Shown one piece after another: positions 41,722 through 49,522 of a stretch of DNA of 64,000 nt. Location of the stretch: NCBI RefSeq assembly GCF_943913955.1, contig NZ_CALUAE010000028.1, positions 6,802-70,801 on the forward strand, in the 5' to 3' direction. The translations under genes were made by a program, and so were the position numbers. The notes under the pieces are model-generated. The model ran no database searches. It was not told where the DNA came from and was given only the letters and a program-made list of their open reading frames with translations. Numbering within the stretch: the stretch's first letter is position 1; each line of letters starts with the position of its first letter. This stretch comes from Mycolicibacterium bacteremicum. GTDB lineage: Bacteria > Actinomycetota > Actinomycetes > Mycobacteriales > Mycobacteriaceae.

Positions 41722-43068
41722 CTAGCCAGCGATACGCACCAGCTTCTTGTTGACGAACTCGTCGATACCGAAACGTCCCAGCTCCCGGCCGAAACCGGAG
41801 CGCTTCACGCCACCGAACGGCAACTCCGCGCCCTCGGCGCCGACCGCGTTGACGAACACCATGCCCGCCTCGATCCGATCGGCGACCCGCTTGGCCTGCT
41901 CGGGATCGGTGGTGAACACATAAGAGCCCAATCCGAACGGGGTGTCGTTGGCCAGCTCGACCGCGGCATCCTCGTCGGCCACCTTGTACACCGTGGCCAC
42001 CGGGCCGAACAGTTCCTCCTTGGCCGACGGCGAGTCCGGCGAGACGCCGGTCAGCACACCGGGCGGGAAGAACGCACCGTTGCGCTCACCGTCGGTGGTC
42101 AGCGTGGCACCGTCGGCGACGACCCGCTTGACCTGCTCGTCGAGCCGCTCCGCCGCGGCCACCGAGGACAGCGGGGCCAGTCCGTCAGCCTTGGCCAACA
42201 CCTTCGCGGTGAACTTGTCGACGAATTCGTCGTAGAGGTTCTCCACCACGATGATCCGCTTGGCCGCGTTGCAGGCCTGCCCGGTGTTCTCGAAGCGGCC
42301 GTCCACGGCCGCCTCGACCGTGGCGTCCAGATCCGCCGCCGACAGCACGATGAACGGGTCCGAGCCACCGAGCTCGAGCACCACCTTCTTCAGATTGCGC
42401 CCGGCGATCTCGGCGACCGCCGCCCCGGCACGCTCGGAGCCGGTCAGCGACACACCCTGCACACGGGGATCGGCGATGGCCTCGGCGATCTGCTCATTGG
42501 TGGCATAGACGTTGACGTAGGCACCCTCGGGATAGCCGGCGTCGAGGAAGATCTGCTGCAGCGCGGCCGCGGACTCCGGGCACTGCGGGGCGTGCTTGAG
42601 CACAATGGTGTTGCCCAGCACCAGGTTCGGCCCGGCGAACCGCGCCACCTGGTAGTACGGGTAGTTCCACGGCATGATGCCGATGAGCACACCCACGGCG
42701 CTGCGCCGGATCTCGGCGCTGCCCTCGCCCTCGAGCAGCTCGATCTTCTCGTCGGCCAGGAACTTCTCGGCGTTGTCGGCGTAGAACTCGTAGATCGCCG
42801 CGCTGAACTCGACCTCACCGATCGACTGGTCCAGTGGCTTGCCCATCTCCCGCTGGATGATCTTGGCCAGTTCCTCCTTGCGCTCGGTGTGCAGCGCGGC
42901 CACCTTGCGGATCAGGTCGGCCCGCTGGGCCACCGTCGTGGACTTCGACCACTCACCGAAGGTCTTGGCCGCTGCGGCCAGCGCATCCTCGATCTGCGCA
43001 TCCGTGGCGGTCGGGTACTCGCGCACCACCTCGCCGGTCGCCGGATCAACCACTGCGTACAGGCTCAT
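41722..43068 (-). CDS. NAD(P)-dependent succinate-semialdehyde-type dehydrogenase
   Basis: 448-residue aldehyde dehydrogenase. MPWNYPYYQ cofactor region, LELGGSDPF with Glu232 and GQACNAAKR with the catalytic Cys266 are intact. The chain lacks ~40 N-terminal residues compared with E. coli GabD, as in GabD1 of mycobacteria. Likely reaction: succinate semialdehyde or a related short aldehyde to the acid. It lies 49 nt downstream of the TetR gene and near the amine oxidase operon, so it may oxidise the aldehyde made by the amine oxidase. Confidence 0.9.
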   Translation of the reverse strand: MSLYAVVDPATGEVVREYPTATDAQIEDALAAAAKTFGEWSKSTTVAQRADLIRKVAALHTERKEELAKIIQREMGKPLDQSIGEVEFSAAIYEFYADNAEKFLADEKIELLEGEGSAEIRRSAVGVLIGIMPWNYPYYQVARFAGPNLVLGNTIVLKHAPQCPESAAALQQIFLDAGYPEGAYVNVYATNEQIAEAIADPRVQGVSLTGSERAGAAVAEIAGRNLKKVVLELGGSDPFIVLSAADLDATVEAAVDGRFENTGQACNAAKRIIVVENLYDEFVDKFTAKVLAKADGLAPLSSVAAAERLDEQVKRVVADGATLTTDGERNGAFFPPGVLTGVSPDSPSAKEELFGPVATVYKVADEDAAVELANDTPFGLGSYVFTTDPEQAKRVADRIEAGMVFVNAVGAEGAELPFGGVKRSGFGRELGRFGIDEFVNKKLVRIAG

Positions 43069-43117
43069 GTGTCAGACCTTTCTTCGATGTTGTTCGATCA
43101 CAGCATGTCTGGGCAGT

Positions 43118-43714
43118 TCAATATCGCGCAATGACGATTGCGATGAAGTCGTGGCAGGTCTTCCGCATGGTCTCCAGGGACATGCTCGGCGAATCGAGCA
43201 CCACCTGCACCGCCAGTCCGTCGAGCATGCCGATCAACATGTTCGCCTGCGCCGCCGGATCCCCCGGCCGGGCCAGCCCCTCGCGCTGGGCCGCCTCGAT
43301 CACGCCCGCCACGACATCGCGCCACTGGCCGTAGAGCCGGTCGTTGATCTCCTGCAGCACCGGGTCGCGGCTGCCCTCGGCCCACAGCGCCAGCCACACC
43401 TTCCAGGCGCGCACCGAAGATTCGTCGTTGGGCAGGTAGGACTCCACCAGGTCGTGCAGGATCGCCAGGCTGTCCTTGCCCGACGCCAGCAGTTCCTGGC
43501 GCCGGGCCAGCGAGTCGGCCAGGTTGAACTCGAATGCCGCCGCGATGACTTCGCGCTTGGTCTCGAAGTAGTAGTGCACGGTGCCCGAACTGACACCGGC
43601 CTCGCGCGCCACGTCGGACAACCGCAGGGCCGGGATACCCGCCGAGGCGATCACCGCGCATGCGGCGGCCAGGATCTGCGGCCGGCGCTCGGCTTCCACA
43701 CTGGGGCGCGGCAT
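43118..43714 (-). CDS. TetR/BetI-type transcriptional regulator
   Basis: 198 residues. N-terminal HTH (LRLSDVAREAGVSSGTVHYY, then FETKREVI) and a C-terminal ligand domain of the BetI/TetR_C_6 type (VRAWKVWLALWAEGSRDPVL, AQREGLARPGDPAAQANMLI). Related regulators control amine or choline catabolism. Just upstream lies a degenerate ACTGGC palindrome (43765-43778), and better copies precede the amine oxidase operon and its divergent permease, so it is the probable regulator of the region. Confidence 0.9.
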   Translation of the reverse strand: MPRPSVEAERRPQILAAACAVIASAGIPALRLSDVAREAGVSSGTVHYYFETKREVIAAAFEFNLADSLARRQELLASGKDSLAILHDLVESYLPNDESSVRAWKVWLALWAEGSRDPVLQEINDRLYGQWRDVVAGVIEAAQREGLARPGDPAAQANMLIGMLDGLAVQVVLDSPSMSLETMRKTCHDFIAIVIARY

Positions 43715-43764
43715 CGGTCCTCCGGTCGGCAGATTGCTTTGTGACGATCCTACAAGTGGTGATA

Positions 43765-43778
43765 ACTGGCCGTCCGGT
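43765..43778. promoter_or_regulatory. Degenerate ACTGGC-type operator upstream of tetR
   Basis: ACTGGCCGTCCGGT; the first arm is identical to the sites at 49249 and 49329, the second arm deviates. Located 51 nt upstream of the TetR start, just beyond the acyl-CoA dehydrogenase stop. Confidence 0.45.
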
Positions 43779-43789
43779 CAATCTCGTGG

Positions 43790-44956
43790 TCAGTCCAGAT
43801 TGCGCGAGATGACCAGCCGCATGATGTCGGAGGTGCCCTCTTCGATCTCCTCTAACTTCACATCGCGCATCCACTGCTCGACCGGGAACTCCCGCGAGTA
43901 GCCCCAGCCACCAAGTGTCTGCACCGCGGCGTGGGTGACGAACATCGCGGTCTCCGACCCGGTCAGCTTCGCCATCGCGGCGATCCCGCGGGCCGGCACG
44001 CCGCTGTCGATGACGCGGGCGGCGTGCAGTGTCAGCAGCCGCGCCGACTCGATGCGGGTGGCCATGTCCGCCAGCCGGAATGCCACCGCCTGATGCTCGA
44101 TGATGGTCACGCCGAACTGCTTTCGGGTCTTGGCATAGTCCAGGGCGTACTCGTAGGCGGCCCGGGCCGCACCGACGGCCGCGGCCCCGAGGACCACCCG
44201 GGAGATGTCGAAGGTGCCCATCAGGCCGTAGAACCCCTGGCCTTCCTCGCCGAGCCGGTCCTCTTCGGGCACGAAAACCTCGTCGAGGAAGATCTCGCGG
44301 CACACGATGGCGCGCTGCCCCATCTTCTTCATGGGTTCACCGAAGGACAGGCCCTCGGCGTCCTTGGTCACCAGGAACGCGGTGATGCCCGCCGACCGCT
44401 GGGTGGGGTCGGTCTTGGCGAAGATGACGTACTGGTCGGCCGCGCCCGCATTGGAGATCCAGGCCTTCTGGCCGCTGATCCGATATCCGCCCTCGACCCG
44501 GCGGGCGACGGTGGCGATGGACGCGGCGTCGGAACCCGATTCCGGCTCGGTGGTCGCCAGCGCGGTCATGACGGCCGTGGGCCCGGTCAGCGGTGTCAGC
44601 CACCGCTTCTTCTGTTCCTCGGTACCCAGCACCATGATGGGGTCGGAGAAGAAGCCGTTGGAACACACCAGGTTTCCGATGCCCGGATCGCCGAAGCACA
44701 GCTCCTCCTGCACCAGGCACTGGGTGAACACGTCGGTGAATCCGCCGCCGCCGTACTCCTCGGGGATCATGAAGTCGGTGATGCCGACGGCTGCCGCCTT
44801 GGCGAAGATGTCGACCGGGGTGACGGTGTCGGCCTCGTCGACCTCGCGGCCGCGGGGGCGGATCTCCTTGGCGGCGAAATCGCGGCAGAGGTCGATGATC
44901 TGGCGTTGCTCGTCGGTGAGCGGCCAGGCAGGGATGTGGGTGGTCGCGGCGACCAT
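43790..44956 (-). CDS. Acyl-CoA dehydrogenase
   Basis: 388 residues with the full ACAD layout: N-terminal helices (LTDEQRQIIDLCRDFAAKEI), FAD-binding middle (MTALATTEPESGSDAASIAT and YVIFAKTDP), and C-terminal helical domain ending LEEIEEGTSDIMRLVISRNL, where the glutamate in EEGTSDI is the usual catalytic base. Substrate chain length cannot be told. ATG 44956 follows GAAGGAGAC; it starts 14 nt after the SDR stop. Fourth gene of the operon that starts with the amine oxidase. Confidence 0.93.
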   Translation of the reverse strand: MVAATTHIPAWPLTDEQRQIIDLCRDFAAKEIRPRGREVDEADTVTPVDIFAKAAAVGITDFMIPEEYGGGGFTDVFTQCLVQEELCFGDPGIGNLVCSNGFFSDPIMVLGTEEQKKRWLTPLTGPTAVMTALATTEPESGSDAASIATVARRVEGGYRISGQKAWISNAGAADQYVIFAKTDPTQRSAGITAFLVTKDAEGLSFGEPMKKMGQRAIVCREIFLDEVFVPEEDRLGEEGQGFYGLMGTFDISRVVLGAAAVGAARAAYEYALDYAKTRKQFGVTIIEHQAVAFRLADMATRIESARLLTLHAARVIDSGVPARGIAAMAKLTGSETAMFVTHAAVQTLGGWGYSREFPVEQWMRDVKLEEIEEGTSDIMRLVISRNLD

Positions 44957-44970
44957 GATGTCTCCTTCGG

Positions 44971-45780
44971 TTACTTCGATGAGTCGGTGTAGATGGATTT
45001 GCCGAGCCACTGCCCGCCATCGGCGACGAGCACCTCGCCGGTGATATAGCCGGCCCGGTCACTGAGCAGAAACGCTGCCGATTCGGCGATTTCGGCGGGT
45101 TCGGCAAACCGGCCGGCCGGCACGCTGGCCAGTACGTCACGGCGAGCGGTGTCGGTGCCCCACAGCGCGGCGCCGGCACCGGCGGTCTCGGTCGGGCCGG
45201 GCGCCAGGCAGTTGACGCGGACGCCGCGGACGGCCCATTCGACGGCGAGGGTTCGTGTCATCGCCACCACGCCGCCCTTGGCCGCGGCGCTGTGCACCGT
45301 GCCGGGATGGCCGTGCCAGGCGTAGCTGGCGATGATGTTGAGCACCGCACCTGTACCGGCGGCAAGCATGTGCCGCGCGGCGGCATGCGTGCAGTAGTAG
45401 GTGCCGTTGAGCACGATGTCGGTGACGGCCTTCCAGCCACCCGGCGACAGATCCTCTGCCGGTACGACGAAATTGCCTGCGGCGTTGTTGATCAACGCGT
45501 CGAGGCGCCCATGCCGGTCGACGATCCCGTCCACTGCGGCCGCGACGGCCTCATGGTCGCGGACATCGCAGGCCACCGCCTCGGCGCGACCGCCGGCGGC
45601 CTCGATCAGGCCGACGGTCTCGTCGAGTGCCTCGCGTCGCCGGCCGAGCACCGCCGCGATACCGCCCGCCGCGGCCCAGCGCGCGGCGATGGCGCGCCCG
45701 ATGCCCGATCCGCCGCCGGTCACCAACGCCACCCGGCCGTCGAATTCGGTCGAAATGTCCAGGACGGCCGGTGTTGTCAT
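44971..45780 (-). CDS. Short-chain dehydrogenase, 2,4-dienoyl-CoA-reductase-like
   Basis: 269 residues. Rossmann motif VTGGGSGIGRAIA, NNAAGNFVVPAE and the C-terminal GGQWLGKS tail are typical. In the active site the Ser (IIASYAW) and Lys (HSAAAKGGVV) are present but the usual Tyr four residues before Lys is replaced by Ser, as in peroxisomal-type 2,4-dienoyl-CoA reductases, which act on CoA esters without Tyr. The NNAAGNF motif also fits that class. It overlaps the upstream acyl-CoA synthetase gene by 4 nt. Confidence 0.88.
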   Translation of the reverse strand: MTTPAVLDISTEFDGRVALVTGGGSGIGRAIAARWAAAGGIAAVLGRRREALDETVGLIEAAGGRAEAVACDVRDHEAVAAAVDGIVDRHGRLDALINNAAGNFVVPAEDLSPGGWKAVTDIVLNGTYYCTHAAARHMLAAGTGAVLNIIASYAWHGHPGTVHSAAAKGGVVAMTRTLAVEWAVRGVRVNCLAPGPTETAGAGAALWGTDTARRDVLASVPAGRFAEPAEIAESAAFLLSDRAGYITGEVLVADGGQWLGKSIYTDSSK

Positions 45781-47843
45781 GGCAGAGCTCCTTCGGAATC
45801 GGTTGTGCTGTCGCGGGTCAGCACCAGCGCGTCGACGGCGAGTGCGCCGTCGGCGGCGACGCGGACCGGGTTGAGTTCGATCTCGGCGATGTCCGGGCGT
45901 GTCGCGATCAGCGCGGAAACTCCGACGATCGTGGTGACCAGGGCCTCGACATCCACGGCGGTGCGACCCCGCCAGCCGTGCAACAGCGGTGCCATCCGCA
46001 GACTGTGCAGCATCGTGGTCGCCGTGTCTGCCGTCACCGGTGCGCATTCCATCCGGACATCGCGCAGCACCTCGGTCTCGGTGCCACCGGCACCGACCAC
46101 CACCACCGGGCCCAGGTGGGGATCCCGGCGGGCGGCGATCAGCATCTCGATCGTGTCGGGCCGACGGTCCTGTTCCTCCAGGACGTACTCCCCCGGCCCC
46201 AGGCGCGCCCGCATGTCGGCGAAGGCGGCCGTGATGTCGGCCGGTTCACGCAGATTGATGCGGACACCGCCGACCTCGCTCTTGTGTTCCAGCCAGCCGG
46301 CTTTGAGCACCAACGGCACGGTCAGGTGGGCTACCCCGGTGGCCAGATCCGTCTCGTCGTGCACCACCACGCCGCGCGGGAATGCCACCCCCGCTCGGGC
46401 CAGCAGGGCCCGCGCCGACCAATACCCCGGGGACACCGCGGACGGCTGCGCTGCCGGTGCCGGCACCGGCGCCCGCGGGGTGGGGGTGGCCGCGGCAAGT
46501 GCGGCGACCACCCGGGTGACGGCTTCGATGCGGTCGTAGGTGGGTACACCGCTGTCCCACAATGCCTGCGCCGTAGCGGAATTCGGGGCCATGGTGTGCA
46601 CCAGGACCGGCACCCCCACGGCGCGGGCGATGCCTCCGATGCGACGGGCGACGGCGATCTCGGCGGCACCGAGATCGGGCACGTCCTGCCCGTAGCAACC
46701 GAAGTACCCGGTCATCACGACGGCGTCGACATCACCGGCGGCAGCGACCTGTTCCGCGATGTCCGCATAGTTGCCGAGGTCCTGTTCCCCGGCGCCGGCG
46801 AGGTCGACAGGGTTGCCGTAGGCGGCACCGGCGGGCAGCCGCGTGCAGAGTTCTGCCGACAGCTGTGCCGAGAACTGCGGCACGGTCAGGCCGGTGGCGG
46901 CCGCCACGTCGGCGGCGATACCGCTCTGGCCGCCGCTGTCACCGACGATCGCGACACGGGTCCCGCGCACCGCCGGGACGGCGAGAAAGCCCCGTGCCAC
47001 CTCGACCAGTTCGGTCGGGGTGCCCACCCGGACCACGCCGGCGGCGCGGCATGCCGCGTCCACCACGTCCAGTGACGAGGTCAGCGATCCGGTGTGGGTG
47101 CGCGCCAACCGTGCGCTGGCGGTGCTGGCACCGACGGTGAGCAGCATGGTCGGTTTTCCCACCGCGCGCAGCGCCGCCAGTGTGTCGAACAGGGTCTCGC
47201 CGTCGGTGAAGCTTTCCAGGTAGAGCGCGATCACCCGGGTGTCGTCGTGGTCGGCGAGGTCGGCGAGCACTTCGGTTGCGGTGACGTCGGATTGGTTGCC
47301 GATCGAGATGAAGCGCGACACCCCGAGTCCGTACCGGCGGCCGATCGCGATGAGCTCCGATCCGAGCTGCCCGCTCTGCGAGACGATGGCCAGTGGGCCC
47401 GGAGTGGGGATTCCCCACATCAGCCGGAGGTCGTTGCCGGCGTCGTAGATGCCCAGGCTGTTGGTCCCGATCAGCCGGGCCCCCGCCGCGGTGATCCGCG
47501 CGGCCAGCGCGGCGTCGTCGGCCACCCCGGAGGTGATGCCGAGGAAGCCCCGGGTGCCGCGCTCCAGCGCCGCATCGACCACCCCGTCGACGTGGGCCGC
47601 CGGCACGCACAGCGCCACCAGTTCCGCGGTGTCGGTGAGATCGGCGATGCTCGGCACGCACGCATGCCCGAGCACGGTGGCCGCCCGGGCGTTGACCAGA
47701 TGCACCGCGCGCCGGTGGCTTCCGGTCAGCGCGCCGGAGGCCAGCCAGTAGCCCCATTTCGCCGAGTCCTCGGATGCTCCGACCACGGCGACGGAGGACG
47801 GATCGCTGAAGACTCGCAGATCCGTTGTAGGCGAGACGATCAC
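45777..47843 (-). CDS. NDP-forming acyl-CoA synthetase (CoA-binding/ATP-grasp)
   Basis: 688 residues. CoA-binding domain (~1-130; VAVVGASEDSAKWGYWLASG), succinyl-CoA-synthetase-like domains with VSQSGQLGSELIAIGRRYG and the active-site histidine region ARTHTGSLTSS, then an ATP-grasp domain (~475-688; VVLKAGWLEHKSEVGGVRIN and MLIAARRDPHLGPVVVVGAGG). This is the acetate--CoA ligase (NDP-forming) family, making or using acyl-CoA with ADP or GDP. Coupled by overlaps to the amine oxidase (47840-47843) and SDR (45777-45780) genes. Substrate unknown. Confidence 0.9.
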   Translation of the reverse strand: MIVSPTTDLRVFSDPSSVAVVGASEDSAKWGYWLASGALTGSHRRAVHLVNARAATVLGHACVPSIADLTDTAELVALCVPAAHVDGVVDAALERGTRGFLGITSGVADDAALAARITAAGARLIGTNSLGIYDAGNDLRLMWGIPTPGPLAIVSQSGQLGSELIAIGRRYGLGVSRFISIGNQSDVTATEVLADLADHDDTRVIALYLESFTDGETLFDTLAALRAVGKPTMLLTVGASTASARLARTHTGSLTSSLDVVDAACRAAGVVRVGTPTELVEVARGFLAVPAVRGTRVAIVGDSGGQSGIAADVAAATGLTVPQFSAQLSAELCTRLPAGAAYGNPVDLAGAGEQDLGNYADIAEQVAAAGDVDAVVMTGYFGCYGQDVPDLGAAEIAVARRIGGIARAVGVPVLVHTMAPNSATAQALWDSGVPTYDRIEAVTRVVAALAAATPTPRAPVPAPAAQPSAVSPGYWSARALLARAGVAFPRGVVVHDETDLATGVAHLTVPLVLKAGWLEHKSEVGGVRINLREPADITAAFADMRARLGPGEYVLEEQDRRPDTIEMLIAARRDPHLGPVVVVGAGGTETEVLRDVRMECAPVTADTATTMLHSLRMAPLLHGWRGRTAVDVEALVTTIVGVSALIATRPDIAEIELNPVRVAADGALAVDALVLTRDSTTDSEGALP

Positions 47844-49228
47844 GATGCCAACTCGGCGATGACCTCGGCGGCGGCCCGGTGCCCGGAGGCGATGGCACCG
47901 TCGATGTAACCGTTCCAGATCTCGGCGGTCTCGGTACCGGCCCAGTGGATCGGGCCGCAGGCCGTGCGCCAGCCCGTCGCGCCGTGCTCGGCCCAGACTC
48001 CGGGCGCCGGGTTGGCCGCGTAACCGCCACGTGCCCAGGCGTCCTGCGGCCAGTCCTTCTCGGTGTAGTGCGTCGGTGTGCCGGCAGCGTCGCCGAACAA
48101 CGCCATGAGCGTCTTCAGCACGTCGTTGCGGCGTTCGTCCGGCGGTAGTTGAGACCAGCGCTGCTGGCGGTCGGCATACACGAAGGACACCAGCACGCCG
48201 ACCCGCCCGTCCTCGGGCGAGTTGTCGAACACGACACCGACGGAATGGTTTCCGTAAACGGTGGCCTCACCGGAGTGGCCGTTCTCCCGCCAGAACGGAC
48301 GGTCGTAGACGGTGTGGATCTTGGCGACGTCACCCATCGGGTTGCGCTCCATCCACCGGTTGCGGGCTTGCGGCAGCGGCGGGGTGAACCCGATCCGTAC
48401 GGCGGCACCGGGCGAGGCCGCGACGATCACACGCTGCGCCCGGACCTCACCGCGGACGGTGTCGATGAGCACCGCCCCGTCGTCGAGGGTGTGGATGTGT
48501 CGGACCGCGGCGCCGAACCGGACGGCATCGCCGAGATGGTCGGCGATGGCGAGGGCGACCGACTGCGCACCGGTGCTGAACCGGCGCTCCTGGGCGCAGC
48601 CCTCGGTCTCCATCAGCTGGTCGAATCCACCGGCGGCTGCGATGTAGAAGAGAAAGTGGAACAGCGAGATGTCGCGCGGTTCGACGGTCCACACGCCCTG
48701 GACGGCCAGCGCGAGCCGGGTGCGGGCGTCGGCATCGGGTACGGCCTGGTCCAGATAGGACTGCACGGTCAGGCTGTCCCACTCCGAGATATCGGGTGTG
48801 GCAGTGGGATTCTGCAGATCGATGGTGGCGGCCAGGGCGTCGATGGCGTCGGCCGCGGCGACGTATGCGGCGACGCCCGGACCGTCATCGGGTCCGGCGC
48901 CGCGAAACGGCCGGCACACGCCGTCGGTCCACAGTTCGAGATGGTCGCCGCTGTTGTAGGTGGGGAACGTCGCGCATCCGAAACGCTGCGCGGCGGCCAG
49001 CAGCCGGGTCTGCGTCGGGCCGACCCACTGCCCGCCGTGGTCGATGACCAGACCGTCGTGCTGTTCGGACAGTGTGCGGCCGCCCACGCGGTCGGAGCCT
49101 TCCAGCACCACCACGTCGACGCCGGCGTCGCGCAGGTCCAGGGCTGCGGCCAGGCCGGCGTATCCCGCGCCGACGACGGCCACGGTAGCCCTGCCAGGCA
49201 GGGGTCCGGTAGATGAACTCGTGGTCAT
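47840..49228 (-). CDS. Flavin-containing monoamine oxidase
   Basis: 462 residues. FAD-binding VAVVGAGYAGLAAALDLRDAG (part: VGAGYAGLAAALDL), GRTLSEQHDGLVIDHGGQWV, GAQSVALAIADHLG, and the C-terminal HWAGTETAEIWNGYIDGAI, the flavin motif of the MAO/LSD1 family. It oxidises a primary or polyamine to an aldehyde and H2O2; the amine is unknown. First gene of the operon, with two ACTGGC-type palindromes between it and the divergent permease genes. Confidence 0.92.
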   Translation of the reverse strand: MTTSSSTGPLPGRATVAVVGAGYAGLAAALDLRDAGVDVVVLEGSDRVGGRTLSEQHDGLVIDHGGQWVGPTQTRLLAAAQRFGCATFPTYNSGDHLELWTDGVCRPFRGAGPDDGPGVAAYVAAADAIDALAATIDLQNPTATPDISEWDSLTVQSYLDQAVPDADARTRLALAVQGVWTVEPRDISLFHFLFYIAAAGGFDQLMETEGCAQERRFSTGAQSVALAIADHLGDAVRFGAAVRHIHTLDDGAVLIDTVRGEVRAQRVIVAASPGAAVRIGFTPPLPQARNRWMERNPMGDVAKIHTVYDRPFWRENGHSGEATVYGNHSVGVVFDNSPEDGRVGVLVSFVYADRQQRWSQLPPDERRNDVLKTLMALFGDAAGTPTHYTEKDWPQDAWARGGYAANPAPGVWAEHGATGWRTACGPIHWAGTETAEIWNGYIDGAIASGHRAAAEVIAELAS

Positions 49229-49248
49229 GACCAGGAGCGTAAATAATA

Positions 49249-49262
49249 ACTGGCTCGCCAGT
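49249..49262. promoter_or_regulatory. ACTGGC-palindrome operator, site 1
   Basis: ACTGGCTCGCCAGT: perfect 6-bp arms with a 2-nt centre, 20 nt upstream of the amine oxidase start. Size and symmetry fit a TetR-family operator. Confidence 0.65.
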
Positions 49263-49328
49263 CAAGTATTTCGGTGATCCACGCCCAACGGTTGACAAGG
49301 AGTGGCGCACGCCACACACTCTTTCTAA

Positions 49329-49342
49329 ACTGGCCCGCCAAT
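49329..49342. promoter_or_regulatory. ACTGGC-palindrome operator, site 2
   Basis: ACTGGCCCGCCAAT: one mismatch from site 1 arms, 15 nt upstream of the small membrane protein start at 49358. With site 1 it would control both divergent transcripts. Confidence 0.6.
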
Positions 49343-49357
49343 CAGAAATGAGTCGCA

Positions 49358-49522
49358 GTGCACACCACCCCGCTGGATCAGCAGCTCCAGGAGCGGCTGA
49401 CCGTCATCGATACGGCCGACGAATCCGACACCACCGTCGCCGATCTGCCGCTGCGCGACTTCCTGCTGGCGGTGGCCGTGCTGGCGGTCGCCATCGTCGC
49501 CCTCACCTGGTGGGCGTACTGA
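49358..49522 (+). CDS. Small membrane protein (54 aa) preceding the NCS1 permease
   Basis: GTG at 49358 opens 54 codons: MHTTPLDQQLQERLTVIDTA, a polar stretch to residue ~32, then one hydrophobic helix (LLAVAVLAVAIVALTWW, ~36-52) and the stop TGA, which shares its A with the permease ATG (TGATG). Codon use is normal and the coupling is tight, so it is very likely real. Small one-helix proteins preceding transporters are known partners in other families (for example YhdT ahead of PanF). No name assigned. Confidence 0.75.
   Translation: MHTTPLDQQLQERLTVIDTADESDTTVADLPLRDFLLAVAVLAVAIVALTWWAY

Noticed and set aside
45292..46539. 415-residue plus-strand frame across the SDR and synthetase genes
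   Set aside because: Opposite to two well-supported, coupled genes; composition is typical of a shadow frame.
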